From Solilutibacter pythonis (GTDB lineage Bacteria > Pseudomonadota > Gammaproteobacteria > Xanthomonadales > Xanthomonadaceae), in assembly GCF_003697345.1 (NCBI RefSeq), contig NZ_RFLY01000005.1, positions 62,001 to 126,000 on the forward strand: a stretch of DNA of 64,000 nucleotides, given 5' to 3'. The notes beneath the pieces were generated by a model that had not been told where the DNA came from, searched no databases, and was given only the letters and a program-made list of their open reading frames with translations. Made by a program: the position numbers and the translations under genes. This document shows positions 50,164 through 59,737 of the stretch, in pieces; the stretch's first letter is position 1, and each line of letters starts with the position of its first letter.

Positions 50164-52341
50164 TCAAGCGCCCATCATCCAGGCCAGTGCGAGCTGCATC
50201 CAGGCCAGCATGCGCCGGCCGTAATGGCGGCCGGCCTCGTGGTTGGGTTCGAGCGCGCGCGCGTTGTCGGTCCGCGAGCGGTCGAGGGGGTGCAGCCGGT
50301 CGGGGTCGAGTTCGGCTTTCACCGCTTTCGCCGGTTTGACCCAGCTCCAGCGGAACCAGTGGCGCTGGCCGGCGAAGCGCACCGTTTCCCGGCTGCCGTC
50401 GGCGAAGCTGACCACCAATGTTTGCGGCACGTCGGCGCCGGCGCGTTTCACCACCACCGTGGTGCGATAGGGATACGGCCCGCCGACGCCGGGCCGGGCG
50501 TCGGGATGCGCCTTCGCCCATGCCTGGCGCGCATTGGCGATGGCCCGGCCGCGGGTTTTGGCGGAGACCGGTTTGCCGTGCTCGCCGGCGTGGCCCGGCA
50601 CCGGCAGCTCCTCGGTGCTGCTGAAGGCGTCGATGCGGTCGTCCACTTTCTCGGCGCCGTACACGGTCTGCGCGAACGTGCGTTCGATCACCTCGCGCTG
50701 GCCGGTGCCTTCGATCAGGGCTTCGCGCAGGTCGGCGATGGAGGGGTGGCGGAACTTCCAGCGCTGGTAGTAGTGCTTCATCGCGCGGGCCATCGCCTCG
50801 CGCCCGACCTGGCGTTCGATGCCCGCCATCATCGTCGAGGTGCGCGAATAGACCGTGCCGTAGCTGGCGCTGGAGCGGCGCTCCCAACTGTTGGCGCCCA
50901 GCGGGTCGAGCGGCGATGCGAGCTGTGCGAGTAGGCGGTCGAGATCGAACGGCGCGATGCGCGGCGGCGGCGTCCAGCGCGCCAGCCAGCCCGGCAGCAG
51001 GTTGACCGGCTGCCGGCGGTCGGCCAGCATCCGGCTGTTCCAGTACTGGTTGACGCCTTCGTCGAGCATCGGTTCTTCGAACTCGTTGCTGGCGAGGATG
51101 CCCTGGAAATAGCCGTGGCCGAATTCGTGGACGGTGACGAATTCCAGGCTGTATTGCTCGATGCCGCCGGGGGTGTAATCGAGCGTGTTGTCGGCGGTGA
51201 AGAAGGTGGGATATTCCATGCCGCCGGCTTCGGCCGCGTTGTGCGGCGGGATCACCGCGGTCACGGTGCGGTAGGGGTAGCAGCCGAGGGTGTCGGAAAA
51301 ATACGTGAGCGAGTCCAGCGCGGCCTTGAGCACGACCGGCGCGTTGTCGGCGTATTCCGGCGGAAACAGCACGCGCACCTTGACCGGCTCGCCGCCGGGG
51401 CGGGTCCAGGTGGCTTCCAGCGGCTTGGCGGTACGGTTGTCGGCGGTCCAGGCGAAATCGTGGACGTCGCCCTGCACGTAGCGATAGGTGGTCTGGCCGT
51501 CTTTTTTCACCGGCGTCCCGGTCAGTTCGCCGGTGGCGCCGACGGTGTAGTCCGAGGGCACGGTGATGCTGACGTCGTAACGGCCGAAATCGGCGTAGAA
51601 CTCGCTGTGCAGATGGAATTCGTGCACGTTCCAGCGCGGGGCGGTGGCGCCGCGCTCGCCCGCCAGCTCCAGTACGCCGATCTTCGGGAACCACTGCGCC
51701 ACCAGGTGGAAGCTGCCGAAGTGGCCGGTGCGCGCCACCACCCGGGGCAACTGGTTGAAGAAGTCGATGTCGAGCGTGGTGATGGCCCCGGGGGCGACCG
51801 GCGCGGGCAGGTCGAGGCGTACCACGGTCTTGTCGGTCTTCGGGCCGCCATCGGGCTGCACGAAGGCCCATTTCACCGCCCGTCCGCCCTGCGCGACGCG
51901 CTTCAGGCGGGTGTAGCCCCAGTCGCCGTCTTTGATTTTCGCGTCCGAACGGAAGCCGAAGCCGCGCGTGCGGCGCTCGGTCATGAAGGTGCTGCCGCCC
52001 GATTCGAAGGCATTGAGATAAAGATGCAGGTAGACGCTGCACACCGGCTGCGCGCCGCGGTTCTTCCAGGTGAGTTGCTGCCTGCCCTCGATGGTGTGCC
52101 TGAGCGGGTCCAGCGTGGCGTGGATGCGGTAATTCGCCACCCGGTTGGAAAGCGTCGGCGTGTCGCCGCCGCGCGGGCCGCCCCAGGCATCGGGGGCGCT
52201 CGGCACGGCCACCGCCCCGGCATCGGCGGCGGCGAAGGGGATGTCGGCGCAGCGGGTGCTTGCGGCCGTGGGCGTGCGGGCTTGCAGCGGCGTGGCGAGC
52301 GTCGCCAGCAGGGCGAGGCGGGCGAGGGCGCGTATCGGCAT
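50164..52341 (-). CDS. M1 family (gluzincin) exported metallopeptidase
   Basis: 725 residues with signal peptide ([21 protein letters not shown]). M1 fold: beta domain, then the zinc site His405-Glu406-Phe-Gly-His409 ([13 protein letters not shown]) with Glu428 19 residues on ([11 protein letters not shown]); the exopeptidase GxMEN motif is replaced by GGMEYPTFF. The C-terminal quarter lacks the large helical domain of classical aminopeptidases and is shorter. The altered GxMEN means aminopeptidase activity is not certain. It is cotranscribed with the downstream membrane protein, which might anchor or escort it. Confidence 0.85.
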   Translation of the reverse strand: MPIRALARLALLATLATPLQARTPTAASTRCADIPFAAADAGAVAVPSAPDAWGGPRGGDTPTLSNRVANYRIHATLDPLRHTIEGRQQLTWKNRGAQPVCSVYLHLYLNAFESGGSTFMTERRTRGFGFRSDAKIKDGDWGYTRLKRVAQGGRAVKWAFVQPDGGPKTDKTVVRLDLPAPVAPGAITTLDIDFFNQLPRVVARTGHFGSFHLVAQWFPKIGVLELAGERGATAPRWNVHEFHLHSEFYADFGRYDVSITVPSDYTVGATGELTGTPVKKDGQTTYRYVQGDVHDFAWTADNRTAKPLEATWTRPGGEPVKVRVLFPPEYADNAPVVLKAALDSLTYFSDTLGCYPYRTVTAVIPPHNAAEAGGMEYPTFFTADNTLDYTPGGIEQYSLEFVTVHEFGHGYFQGILASNEFEEPMLDEGVNQYWNSRMLADRRQPVNLLPGWLARWTPPPRIAPFDLDRLLAQLASPLDPLGANSWERRSSASYGTVYSRTSTMMAGIERQVGREAMARAMKHYYQRWKFRHPSIADLREALIEGTGQREVIERTFAQTVYGAEKVDDRIDAFSSTEELPVPGHAGEHGKPVSAKTRGRAIANARQAWAKAHPDARPGVGGPYPYRTTVVVKRAGADVPQTLVVSFADGSRETVRFAGQRHWFRWSWVKPAKAVKAELDPDRLHPLDRSRTDNARALEPNHEAGRHYGRRMLAWMQLALAWMMGA

Positions 52342-52442
52342 CAGGGGCTTCCGCCGGGAAACCTCGCAGGGTGAGGCATCGCCCGCATCGCGGCAAGCGC
52401 GGCGGGCGCTCGCCGCGCGCGCTGGCGTGTTTGGAGACGGCG

Positions 52443-52448
52443 TAGAAT
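52443..52448 (+). promoter_or_regulatory. Possible -10 box before the metallo-beta-lactamase-fold gene
   Basis: TAGAAT ends 26 bases before the ATG; no clear -35. Confidence 0.3.
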
Positions 52449-52474
52449 CGCCGGACGGCAACGGGAGACGGACG

Positions 52475-53365
52475 ATGAAGCTTTGGTCGATCCTCGGTAA
52501 TTCGCAGAAACTCGATGGCGGCGCGATGTTCGGCAACGCCCCGCGCGAGATGTGGCGGAAGTGGATCCCCGCCGACGAACTCAACCGCATTCCGCTGGCC
52601 TGCCGCGCCCTGCTGGCCGCGCCCCTGGCCGGCAAGACGGTGCTGTTCGAGACTGGCATCGGCGCGTTTTTCGAGCCGAAGCTGCGCGAGCGCTATGGCG
52701 TGCGGGAAGAGCGCCACGTGCTGCTGGATTCGCTGCGGGAGGCCGGTTTCGGCCATGAGGACATCGACGTGGTGGTGCTCTCGCATCTGCATTTCGATCA
52801 CGCCGGCGGCCTGCTGGCGCCGTGGGCCGAGGGCCGGCCGCCGGCGCTGCTGTTTCCCAACGCCACGTTCGTGGTCAGTCGCGGCTGCTGGCAGCGTGCA
52901 CGTGAGCCGCACCCGCGCGACCGCGCCAGTTTCATCCCGGAGCTGAACGATCTGCTCGAAGCCAGCGGCCGGCTGGAGATCGTCGATGGCGCGCACTGCC
53001 GGGCGCTGGGCGAGACGGTGCGCTTCCACTACAGCCAGGGGCATACGCCGGGGCTGATGCTTGCCGAGATCGTCGGCCCCGAATGGGTGGATGGCGAGGC
53101 GCGTGGCGGCGTGGCGTTCTGCGCCGACCTGATTCCCGGCCGGCCGTGGGTACACGTGCCGATCACCATGGGCTACGACCGCAACGCCGAATTGTTGATC
53201 GACGAGAAGCGCGTGTTTCTCGAAGAAATGCTGGCGCGCGACGTGCATCTCTACTTCACACACGACCCCGATTGCGCGTTGGCGCGGGTGACGCGCGACG
53301 CGCGCGGGCGCTTCGGCACCACCCACGAGGTGGCGGAACTGAAGGCGCGTGCGCTGGCGGCGTGA
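52475..53365 (+). CDS. Metallo-beta-lactamase-fold hydrolase
   Basis: 296 residues, no signal peptide, cytoplasmic. The di-zinc motif is His104-x-His106-x-Asp108-His109 in [16 protein letters not shown], then a further His in [13 protein letters not shown] and an Asp in [11 protein letters not shown]. The family hydrolyses lactones, thioesters and phosphoesters; [20 protein letters not shown] at the start is like several lactonase-like proteins, but I do not claim quorum-quenching. Divergent from the M1 peptidase (133 bases between starts). Confidence 0.88.
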   Translation: MKLWSILGNSQKLDGGAMFGNAPREMWRKWIPADELNRIPLACRALLAAPLAGKTVLFETGIGAFFEPKLRERYGVREERHVLLDSLREAGFGHEDIDVVVLSHLHFDHAGGLLAPWAEGRPPALLFPNATFVVSRGCWQRAREPHPRDRASFIPELNDLLEASGRLEIVDGAHCRALGETVRFHYSQGHTPGLMLAEIVGPEWVDGEARGGVAFCADLIPGRPWVHVPITMGYDRNAELLIDEKRVFLEEMLARDVHLYFTHDPDCALARVTRDARGRFGTTHEVAELKARALAA

Positions 53366-53457
53366 AGTGATTTGCGGCAGCGGGTTCCGGTGGCCATCGG
53401 ATCCTGACGGTGCGGCATGTCGCGCAGACTGGAGTGGCTCCCCACTGGGGTTTCCGA

Positions 53458-53616
53458 ATGAGGACGCGTTCGATGTTCCGTGGCCTGCTTGCCGTCATGT
53501 GACTGCTGCTGGCGATGCCGCCACAGGCACTGGCTGGCTGCGCCGACGGCCAACGTGCCGTCGCAGGTATCGTCGTTGCGTGCCACCACGATGGCGGCCC
53601 GGGTGGCGTGGTGTAG
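53458..53616 (+). pseudogene. Remnant of a small secreted-protein gene
   Basis: From ATG at 53458 the frame reads MRTRSMFRGLLAVM, a TGA stop, then LLLAMPPQALAGCADGQRAV and runs to TAG at 53614. Without the TGA it would be a signal peptide cut near ALA/GCADG with a short mature part. Evidence is only the signal-peptide pattern across one stop. The rest of the 53366-53765 gap holds nothing else I can name. Confidence 0.35.
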
Positions 53617-53765
53617 TGTTTCCGGGCCGGGCCGGGCCGGGCATGGCGCCATGCGCCCACGATGTCGGTACCGTCTTCCTACGGCATGAATTGCCGGGTG
53701 ATACCGATGCCGCGCGCGTGCTGTCGGCCCAGGATTCGGCGGAGGCGCATTGGTGGCGGGACGCT

Positions 53766-54398
53766 TCAGTCGCCGCGCGTGCCGAAGATGCGGTCGCCGG
53801 CGTCGCCCAGGCCGGGACGGATGTAGCCATGTTCGTCCAGCCGCTCGTCGATGGCGGCGGTATAGACCTCGACATCGGGATGCGCGGCTTCCAGCGTGCG
53901 TAATCCCTCCGGCGCGCAGACCAGGAAGACGCCCTTGATCCGCCGCGCGCCGGCGCGCTTGAGCATCTCCACCGCGGCGATGAGCGTGTTGCCGGTGGCG
54001 AGCATCGGGTCGAGGATCAACGCATCGCGTTCGTCCATGCGCCCGGCCATGCGCTCGAAATAGGGCAGGGCTTGCAGGGTTTCCTCGTCGCGTTGCAGGC
54101 CGAGCACGCTGACCTTGGCGCTGGGAATCAAGGACAGCACGCCCGGCAGCATGCCCAGCCCGGCGCGCAGGATCGGCGCCAGAGTGATCTTGGCCCCGGC
54201 GATGCGCCGTACTTCCACCTTGCCGGCCCAGCCCCGTTCGATGGCCGGCTCGGTATCCAGGTCGGCGGTGGCCTCGTATGCCAGTAGGGTGCCGAGTTCG
54301 CCGGCCAGTTCGCGGAACTCCCGGGTGGAAAGCGAAGCATCGCGCAGCAGGCCGATCTTATGCTGGACCAGCGGATGGCGGACTTCGATGACTTTCAT
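53766..54398 (-). CDS. upp: Uracil phosphoribosyltransferase
   Basis: 210 residues from ATG at 54398. It salvages uracil to UMP with PRPP. Signatures: [15 protein letters not shown], the [21 protein letters not shown]-type segment ([17 protein letters not shown]), and the PRPP loop [18 protein letters not shown]; the C-terminal uracil loop has [16 protein letters not shown]. An upstream in-frame ATG (54452) lies 18 residues out and is not conserved. Upstream on the minus strand a TTGAAA at about 54450-54445 could be a -35 element, but the spacing to a -10 is poor. Confidence 0.97.
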   Translation of the reverse strand: MKVIEVRHPLVQHKIGLLRDASLSTREFRELAGELGTLLAYEATADLDTEPAIERGWAGKVEVRRIAGAKITLAPILRAGLGMLPGVLSLIPSAKVSVLGLQRDEETLQALPYFERMAGRMDERDALILDPMLATGNTLIAAVEMLKRAGARRIKGVFLVCAPEGLRTLEAAHPDVEVYTAAIDERLDEHGYIRPGLGDAGDRIFGTRGD

Positions 54399-54458
54399 GG
54401 GGGTACCCGGCGTTGGAATGCGGCCATTCTGCCGCAGCCACGCGCGTTTCAAAACGAC

Positions 54459-54482
54459 GGAGGCCGGAATTTTCCGGCCTCC
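54459..54482 (-). terminator. Hairpin after the TonB receptor gene
   Basis: GGAGGCCGG / AATTTT / CCGGCCTCC, a 9-bp (up to 11-bp) stem, 22 bases past the receptor stop on the minus strand, followed by GTCGTTTT. Likely an intrinsic or bidirectional terminator. Confidence 0.65.
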
Positions 54483-54504
54483 GCGTCGGGGCGTCGCGTC
54501 ATGA

Positions 54505-57351
54505 TCAGTATTCGAACTTGACCCCGGCCAGCCACGAGCGCCCGAAGCCTTCCATCTCCAGCACCTGGCCCCTCGCGCCCTGGAAGCGCACCTGGCGGCT
54601 GTCGGTCAGATTGTTGGCTTCGGCGAAGACCTGCCACTGCTTGTTGAAGCGGTAGCTGGTGCTGAAATCGACGCTGGCGCGTCCGTTCCAATACACGTTG
54701 AGCGCCGGCTGGGCGATATCGAAGGTCTGGATGAACTTGCTGCGGTAGGTATAGGCCAGGCGCGCGTTGAAGCCGTACTTTTCGTACGACAGCGCCAAGT
54801 TGTAGTTGTGGCGCGAGGTGCCCGGCAATTCGGTCTTGCCGCCGCCAAAGGGCAACTCGGCGCTGGACTTGGCCCAGGTGTAGTTGGCGTACACGCCAAG
54901 GCCGTCGAACGGCGAGGGCAGCTTGTCGAAGGTCTGCTGCCAGGCCAGTTCCAGCCCGTGTATGCGGCCATTGCCACCGTTCTCGGGCCGGGTGATGCGG
55001 GTGCGCGTGGCCGGTTCGGTCGGCGTGGCCGGCGTGGCGAGGGTCAGGGTGGTGACGAACAGCGGGTCGCTGATGCGCTTGTAGAAGAGCGCGGCCGAAA
55101 GCAGGCCGAGCGGGCGCAGATAGTGCTCGAAGGAGACATCCAGGTTGTGCGCGTAGGCGGCTTTCACCGCCGGATTGCCTTCGCTGACGTCGCGCAGGGC
55201 GATGCCGCCGGCATCGACTTCGCGCTCCCCGAACGTCCGGTATGGCGCGGTGTGCATGAAATCGGGACGGTTCAACGCGGTGGAGTACGAGGCGCGCAGG
55301 ATGCTGTCCTCGTCGAATTCGTAGCGCAGGTGCGCGCTTGGCAGCCAGTGGCCGTAGCCGCGGCTGACGCGTTGCGGCGTGGCGGTTCCGGTCTGGGTGT
55401 CGAAGTGGCTGGCCTCGCCGCTCAGCCGGGTGCGCTCGTAGCGCAAGCCGGTGATCAGGCTGAGCGCGTCCCAGCGCGCGTCGAGGCGGAAATAGGCGCC
55501 GTGGACGTTTTCGCTGGCGCGGTAATCGCCGGTGATCGAGCTTTGGATCTGGCGCTTGCTGTTGGCGCTGCCGGTGAGCGGGCCGGCGTATCGCCGGAAG
55601 ATGTCGCGGCAGAAGCGGCGGCCGGCGTGGAAATACCCGAAATTGTCGGAAGGGCCGAGATCGCTGCACAGCATGTCGGACATGCCGATGCCGAGTCTGG
55701 CGAAATCGGCAGCGTTGTCATTGCGGTAGCGCTCGTCGTCGAAGGACTTGTCGCGCAGGCGCGCGCGCAGGCCGAATTTGATGTCGCCATCATGGCCAAG
55801 CCAGGTCTGGGCGCGGGTCAGGTCGAGGCGTAGGCCGGTTTCCCGCTCGTCGCCGAATTCGTAACGGTCGTTGAGGCGGCGGAAACCGAACCAGCTTTCC
55901 GGCAGCGCCACGCCGGTGGCGGGGGCGTCGGCGCGGCCTTGGATCGCCCAGACCGGGAAGTCGGGATTGCCGTAGTCGTAGCGCATGTTCGGCCGCACGC
56001 TGGAGCGGAAGACGTACTGCATACGCGGGCTGGCCTCCTTCTCGGCCTTGCTCCGCGATGCCTGCCATTCGGCCTTCCAGTCGCCCAACCAGTGCTCGCC
56101 GCCCAGGTTGAAGGTCTTGATGGTCTTGTCGTAGGTGCGCTCGCGCAGTTCCTTGTCGAAGGTGGCGCGCGCGGTGCCGGACGTTTCGTTGGCGGCCGCG
56201 CCATGCCTGTCCATGGTGATGATCAGGTTGTCGCGGAACTCGTGGTCGCGGAAGCGCGAACTGGAGGCGATGAAATACACCAGGTTGTCCGGGTCGATGC
56301 GGAAATCGAAGCGGCCGGTCACGCCGGTGCGGGTACGGGTGCCCTCGTAGTCCTTGATCTGCACTTCCTCCGGCAGGATGCGGCCGGCATCGGTGAAATA
56401 CAGTGTTTCCACGTTGTCGGTGAAGCGGCCCTGCCTGCTGTGCGAGGCGGAGACCAGCACGCCGATGTTGTGCTCGGCGCCGAAGCGCTGGCCGAGGGTG
56501 GCGGCGGCGCGCTGGTTGTCGCCGTTGCCGAGCTGGAACTTGCCGGCGCCCAGCGAGGCGCGGAGGATCGTGCCGTCGCGATCGAGCGCGCTCTGAGTCT
56601 TGATGTTGATGTTGCCGGCGATGGCGTCGGCGTCCATGTCCGGCGTCAGCGCCTTGGTGACTTCCAGCGCGGCGATCACGTCGGAGGGGATGGTGTCGAG
56701 TTCCACGCCGCGGCTGGCCTGGTCGGGGTTGGCCAACTGCACGCCGTCGATGGAGACGGTGGTGAACTCCTTCGGCGCGCCGCGCACGGTGACGTAGCGG
56801 CCCTCGCCCTGGTCGCGTTCGATCGAGACGCCGGGGATACGCTGGGTCGACTCGGCGATGTTGTTGTCGGGAAATTGGCCGAGCAGGTCGGCCGACACTA
56901 CGTTGACGTAGTGGCCGCTGGCGCGCTGCTGGTTCAGCGCCAGCGCCTGGGCGCCGCGCTGGCCGCGCACCACTACGCGCTCAAGGCTGCCGGCATCGGT
57001 GGTGCTGCGCAGGGTGACGTCGGCGCGGGTGGCGGCGCTGGGGCTGATCGTGACTTGCGAACTGTGGGGCTGGTAACCCAGGTAGTCGATGGTCAGCGTG
57101 TGCGTGCCGGCGGGCAGGCCGTGGAGGCGGAAGCCGCCGTTGCCGTCGGTGCGCGCCTGGCGGCCGGCGATGTTGACGATGGCGCCATCCAGGTATACGC
57201 CGCGCGCGGCTTCCTTGACCTGCCCGAACAGGGTGCCGGCGCTGGCGGCCATGGCAAGCGAATCGGCCTGGGCGTCGCCGGCGCGCGCGAGCTGCGGGAA
57301 TGCCAGGGTGGAAGCGATCGCCAGTGCGAGGGCGGAGCGGTACAGGTGCAT
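54505..57351 (-). CDS. Large TonB-dependent receptor with carboxypeptidase-like N-domain
   Basis: 948 residues from ATG at 57351 after GGAG. Signal peptide ([20 protein letters not shown]), then a carboxypeptidase-regulatory-like beta domain (about 40-115: [37 protein letters not shown]), then the plug ([38 protein letters not shown]) and barrel ending [10 protein letters not shown]. This architecture belongs to the Xanthomonas/Caulobacter TonB receptors for large or modified substrates. It is divergent from the purple acid phosphatase, with a pyrophosphatase beyond it. A phosphorylated substrate is inferred from that context only. Confidence 0.9.
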   Translation of the reverse strand: MHLYRSALALAIASTLAFPQLARAGDAQADSLAMAASAGTLFGQVKEAARGVYLDGAIVNIAGRQARTDGNGGFRLHGLPAGTHTLTIDYLGYQPHSSQVTISPSAATRADVTLRSTTDAGSLERVVVRGQRGAQALALNQQRASGHYVNVVSADLLGQFPDNNIAESTQRIPGVSIERDQGEGRYVTVRGAPKEFTTVSIDGVQLANPDQASRGVELDTIPSDVIAALEVTKALTPDMDADAIAGNINIKTQSALDRDGTILRASLGAGKFQLGNGDNQRAAATLGQRFGAEHNIGVLVSASHSRQGRFTDNVETLYFTDAGRILPEEVQIKDYEGTRTRTGVTGRFDFRIDPDNLVYFIASSSRFRDHEFRDNLIITMDRHGAAANETSGTARATFDKELRERTYDKTIKTFNLGGEHWLGDWKAEWQASRSKAEKEASPRMQYVFRSSVRPNMRYDYGNPDFPVWAIQGRADAPATGVALPESWFGFRRLNDRYEFGDERETGLRLDLTRAQTWLGHDGDIKFGLRARLRDKSFDDERYRNDNAADFARLGIGMSDMLCSDLGPSDNFGYFHAGRRFCRDIFRRYAGPLTGSANSKRQIQSSITGDYRASENVHGAYFRLDARWDALSLITGLRYERTRLSGEASHFDTQTGTATPQRVSRGYGHWLPSAHLRYEFDEDSILRASYSTALNRPDFMHTAPYRTFGEREVDAGGIALRDVSEGNPAVKAAYAHNLDVSFEHYLRPLGLLSAALFYKRISDPLFVTTLTLATPATPTEPATRTRITRPENGGNGRIHGLELAWQQTFDKLPSPFDGLGVYANYTWAKSSAELPFGGGKTELPGTSRHNYNLALSYEKYGFNARLAYTYRSKFIQTFDIAQPALNVYWNGRASVDFSTSYRFNKQWQVFAEANNLTDSRQVRFQGARGQVLEMEGFGRSWLAGVKFEY

Positions 57352-57617
57352 GGAATCTCCAGGTGGATGGCGGCGGCTCCCGTGGCATCGTGTTGCGACC
57401 AGCGGGTGGGGGGCGAACGATGGGCGTGGCACGATGCGCGCGTTCCATGTGCCGGTTGAGCCGGCCAGCGAGTGTGGGGTGGCTCCATGACGCTTCGGTG
57501 ATCGATTTATTGCTTTTTTCCTGCAAGCCTTCCGGTGAAAACTGCTTGCAACACGGCATCGCTAGGCTGGCGAATTCGTCGTGAGACAAGCCGCCGCCGC
57601 CATCACCGAGCCAATCC

Positions 57618-59015
57618 GTGAGCCGATTCCCTCTTCTGATTCCTCTTTCGTGCGCCGCCGCGCTGGCGCTGTCGATCGCCGGCGGCAACGCCTTCGCCCA
57701 ACAGCCGGGCGGTAACGAACCCAATTTGGCGGTGCCGGCCGATACGCGCCGCTACGTGGCCAGCGAAATGCCCGACCGCATCGTGGCGACGCCGGCGCAG
57801 GACGCCTCCACCGGCTTCGCGGTGAACTGGCGCACCAACGACGAGGTGGATTCGCCGGTGCTGGAAATCCTCGTCGCCACCGATTCGCCCGACGTCGGCC
57901 AGCCGCGCCGCGTCGTCGCGCGCACACGCGCCTTCAGCGCCAATACCGGCAAGGCGCACGCGCATCGCGCCGATGTCGATGGCCTTCGGCCCGATACGCT
58001 CTATATGTTCCGCGTGCAGGGCGCGGGCGCCTGGAGCGGCTGGCGGCAGTTGCGCACCGCCGCCGCGGCCGGCAAACCGATGACCCTGCTGTACTTCGGC
58101 GATACGCAGAACAAGAACCTGAGCCACGTCGGCCGGGTGGTGCGTGAAGCGATGCGCCACGCGCCCGATGCGATGCTGGCGCTGTATGCCGGCGACCTGG
58201 TCAGCGAGGCGACCGACGACAACGAATGGGGCGAGTGGTTCGAGGCCGCCGGCGACCTGCCGGGCGTGATGCTGGTCGCGCCGGCGCCGGGCAACCACGA
58301 ATACTGGGAGGAGTTCGAGGACACCCCGCGCGAAAGACGTGTCCTCGGCGGGCACTGGAAGCACGGCTTCGCCCTGCCGGACAATGGCGCGCGTGGCGCG
58401 CACACCCGTGAGACCACCTACTGGTTCGACGCCCAGGGCGTGCGCGTGGCGGTGCTCGACGGTACTTCCGCGCTCGATCTCGGCAGCCTGCGCGAACAGG
58501 CGCGCTGGCTCGACGGCGTGCTGGCCGCGAACCCGAATCCGTGGTCGATCGTGCTGATTCACCAGCCGATGTATTCGCCGCGCGGCCGTGGCGCCAGCGA
58601 CGAACTGCGCGCGGGGCTGATGCCGGTGATCGAGAAGCATCGGGTCGATCTGGTGCTGCAAGGACACGACCACACCTATGGCCGCCGCAGCGGCGACCGG
58701 CCCGGACAAACCTTGCCGCAGTACATCGTCACCGTGGCCGGGCCGAAGCAATACCGCTTGTCCGAAGCGGCCCGGCGCGGCATGGCGCCGACCGCGGAGG
58801 ACACCCAGCTCTTCCAGGTGCTGCGTATCGATGGCCAGCGGCTGCGTTACCAGGCGCGCACCGTCACCGGCCGGCTTTACGACGATTTCGAGATCGTCCG
58901 CGCCGCCGATGGCCGAAAGCGGCTCGTCGAGCACCGCGAAGGCCGCATCGCCGAGCGCGATTGCGCGCATCGCGATGCCACCCTGGGCGGCCGCAAGGAT
59001 CGCTGTTGGGAATGA
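57618..59015 (+). CDS. Exported purple acid phosphatase-like metallophosphatase
   Basis: 465 residues from a GTG at 57618. A signal peptide covers about residues 1-28, ending near NAFA. A fibronectin-III-like N-terminal domain (VNWRTNDEVDSPVLEILVAT, DGLRPDTLYMFRVQGAG) precedes a calcineurin-type phosphatase: YFGDTQNKN, YAGDLVSEATDDNEW, APGNHEYWE, LIHQPMYSPR, LQGHDHTYGRRSG. This is the plant-type purple acid phosphatase layout. It should release phosphate from esters in the periplasm. Its start has no strong ribosome-binding site. Confidence 0.9.
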   Translation: MSRFPLLIPLSCAAALALSIAGGNAFAQQPGGNEPNLAVPADTRRYVASEMPDRIVATPAQDASTGFAVNWRTNDEVDSPVLEILVATDSPDVGQPRRVVARTRAFSANTGKAHAHRADVDGLRPDTLYMFRVQGAGAWSGWRQLRTAAAAGKPMTLLYFGDTQNKNLSHVGRVVREAMRHAPDAMLALYAGDLVSEATDDNEWGEWFEAAGDLPGVMLVAPAPGNHEYWEEFEDTPRERRVLGGHWKHGFALPDNGARGAHTRETTYWFDAQGVRVAVLDGTSALDLGSLREQARWLDGVLAANPNPWSIVLIHQPMYSPRGRGASDELRAGLMPVIEKHRVDLVLQGHDHTYGRRSGDRPGQTLPQYIVTVAGPKQYRLSEAARRGMAPTAEDTQLFQVLRIDGQRLRYQARTVTGRLYDDFEIVRAADGRKRLVEHREGRIAERDCAHRDATLGGRKDRCWE

Positions 59016-59059
59016 GCCGGCGCGGCCGCGCCCTTCATCACCGCCACTGGAACCCCCGC

Positions 59060-59662
59060 ATGCTCCGGATGTCGACGCTTGCCTGCTGTCTCGCGCTTCC
59101 CATCGCCGCCATCGCCGCGCCGCCGGCCTGGGTGCATCCGTTCCATGCCGCGCAGCCGGAGAACGCGCCGGAAGAAGCGCGCGTCGCCATCGAGATTCCC
59201 GCCGGCGGTTTCACCAAGTACGAGATCGGTGAGGACGGCTTGTTGCACGTCGATCGCTTCATCGCCATGCCGATGGCTTATCCGGCCAATTACGGCGCCA
59301 TGCCGCGCACCCTGGCCGGCGATGGCGATCCGCTGGACGCACTGGTGCTGAGCCGCGCGCCGCTGCATCCCGGGGCGCTGATCCGCTTCCGCCCGCTGGG
59401 CGTGCTGCGCATGGTCGATGGTGGCGAGGCCGACGAGAAGATCGTCGGCGTGCCGGTGGACAAGGTGGACGCCAGTTATGCCGGCATCCGCGATCTCAAG
59501 GATTTGCCGAAGGCGGAAATCGACCGCATCGAAGCCTTCTTCCGCGTCTACAAGCAGTTGCCGGCGGGTGGAAAAAAGATTGAATTGAACGGCTGGGGCG
59601 ATGCGGCGGAGGCGAAGCGTTTGATCGGCGAGGCGTTGCAGCGTTTCGAAGGCCGGCGCTGA
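59060..59662 (+). CDS. ppa: Exported family I inorganic pyrophosphatase
   Basis: 200 residues. The core is a family I soluble pyrophosphatase: TKYEIGEDGLLHVDRFIA, AYPANYGAMPRTLAGDGDPL with the catalytic DGDPLD, RPLGVLRMVDGGEADEKIVG with the metal Asp residues, and GKKIELNGWGDAAEAKRLI at the end. Unusually it starts with a hydrophobic, signal-peptide-like segment (MLRMSTLACCLALPIAAIAA), which cytoplasmic Ppa lacks. Start ATG at 59060 or 59069. It is 44 bases past the acid phosphatase stop, so cotranscribed; the two may act on the same phosphorus pool. Confidence 0.9.
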   Translation: MLRMSTLACCLALPIAAIAAPPAWVHPFHAAQPENAPEEARVAIEIPAGGFTKYEIGEDGLLHVDRFIAMPMAYPANYGAMPRTLAGDGDPLDALVLSRAPLHPGALIRFRPLGVLRMVDGGEADEKIVGVPVDKVDASYAGIRDLKDLPKAEIDRIEAFFRVYKQLPAGGKKIELNGWGDAAEAKRLIGEALQRFEGRR

Positions 59663-59690
59663 CCCTTGGGGTGGGCGCTCGCGCAAAGAG

Positions 59691-59713
59691 GAACGCCGGG
59701 GATATCCCGGCGT
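59691..59713. terminator. Bidirectional hairpin between pyrophosphatase and aminotransferase genes
   Basis: AACGCCGGG / GATAT / CCCGGCGTT, a perfect 9-bp stem between convergent genes. No strong T run on the plus side; CCTCTTT on the minus side. Confidence 0.7.
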
Positions 59714-59737
59714 TCTGGTGTCGCGGCGGCGGAGCGG

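Noticed and set aside
49262-53326. A minus-strand frame of about 1350 codons covering several genes
   Set aside because: It is the frame of the membrane protein extended through other genes; the upstream part is the shadow of the M1 peptidase and the metallo-beta-lactamase-fold gene.
52475-53365. Quorum-quenching lactonase
   Set aside because: The HxHxDH motif alone does not establish lactonase activity, and no quorum-sensing genes are nearby.
57352-57617. Pho box between the large TonB receptor and the acid phosphatase
   Set aside because: No convincing direct repeats; a CCATGAC segment alone is too weak.
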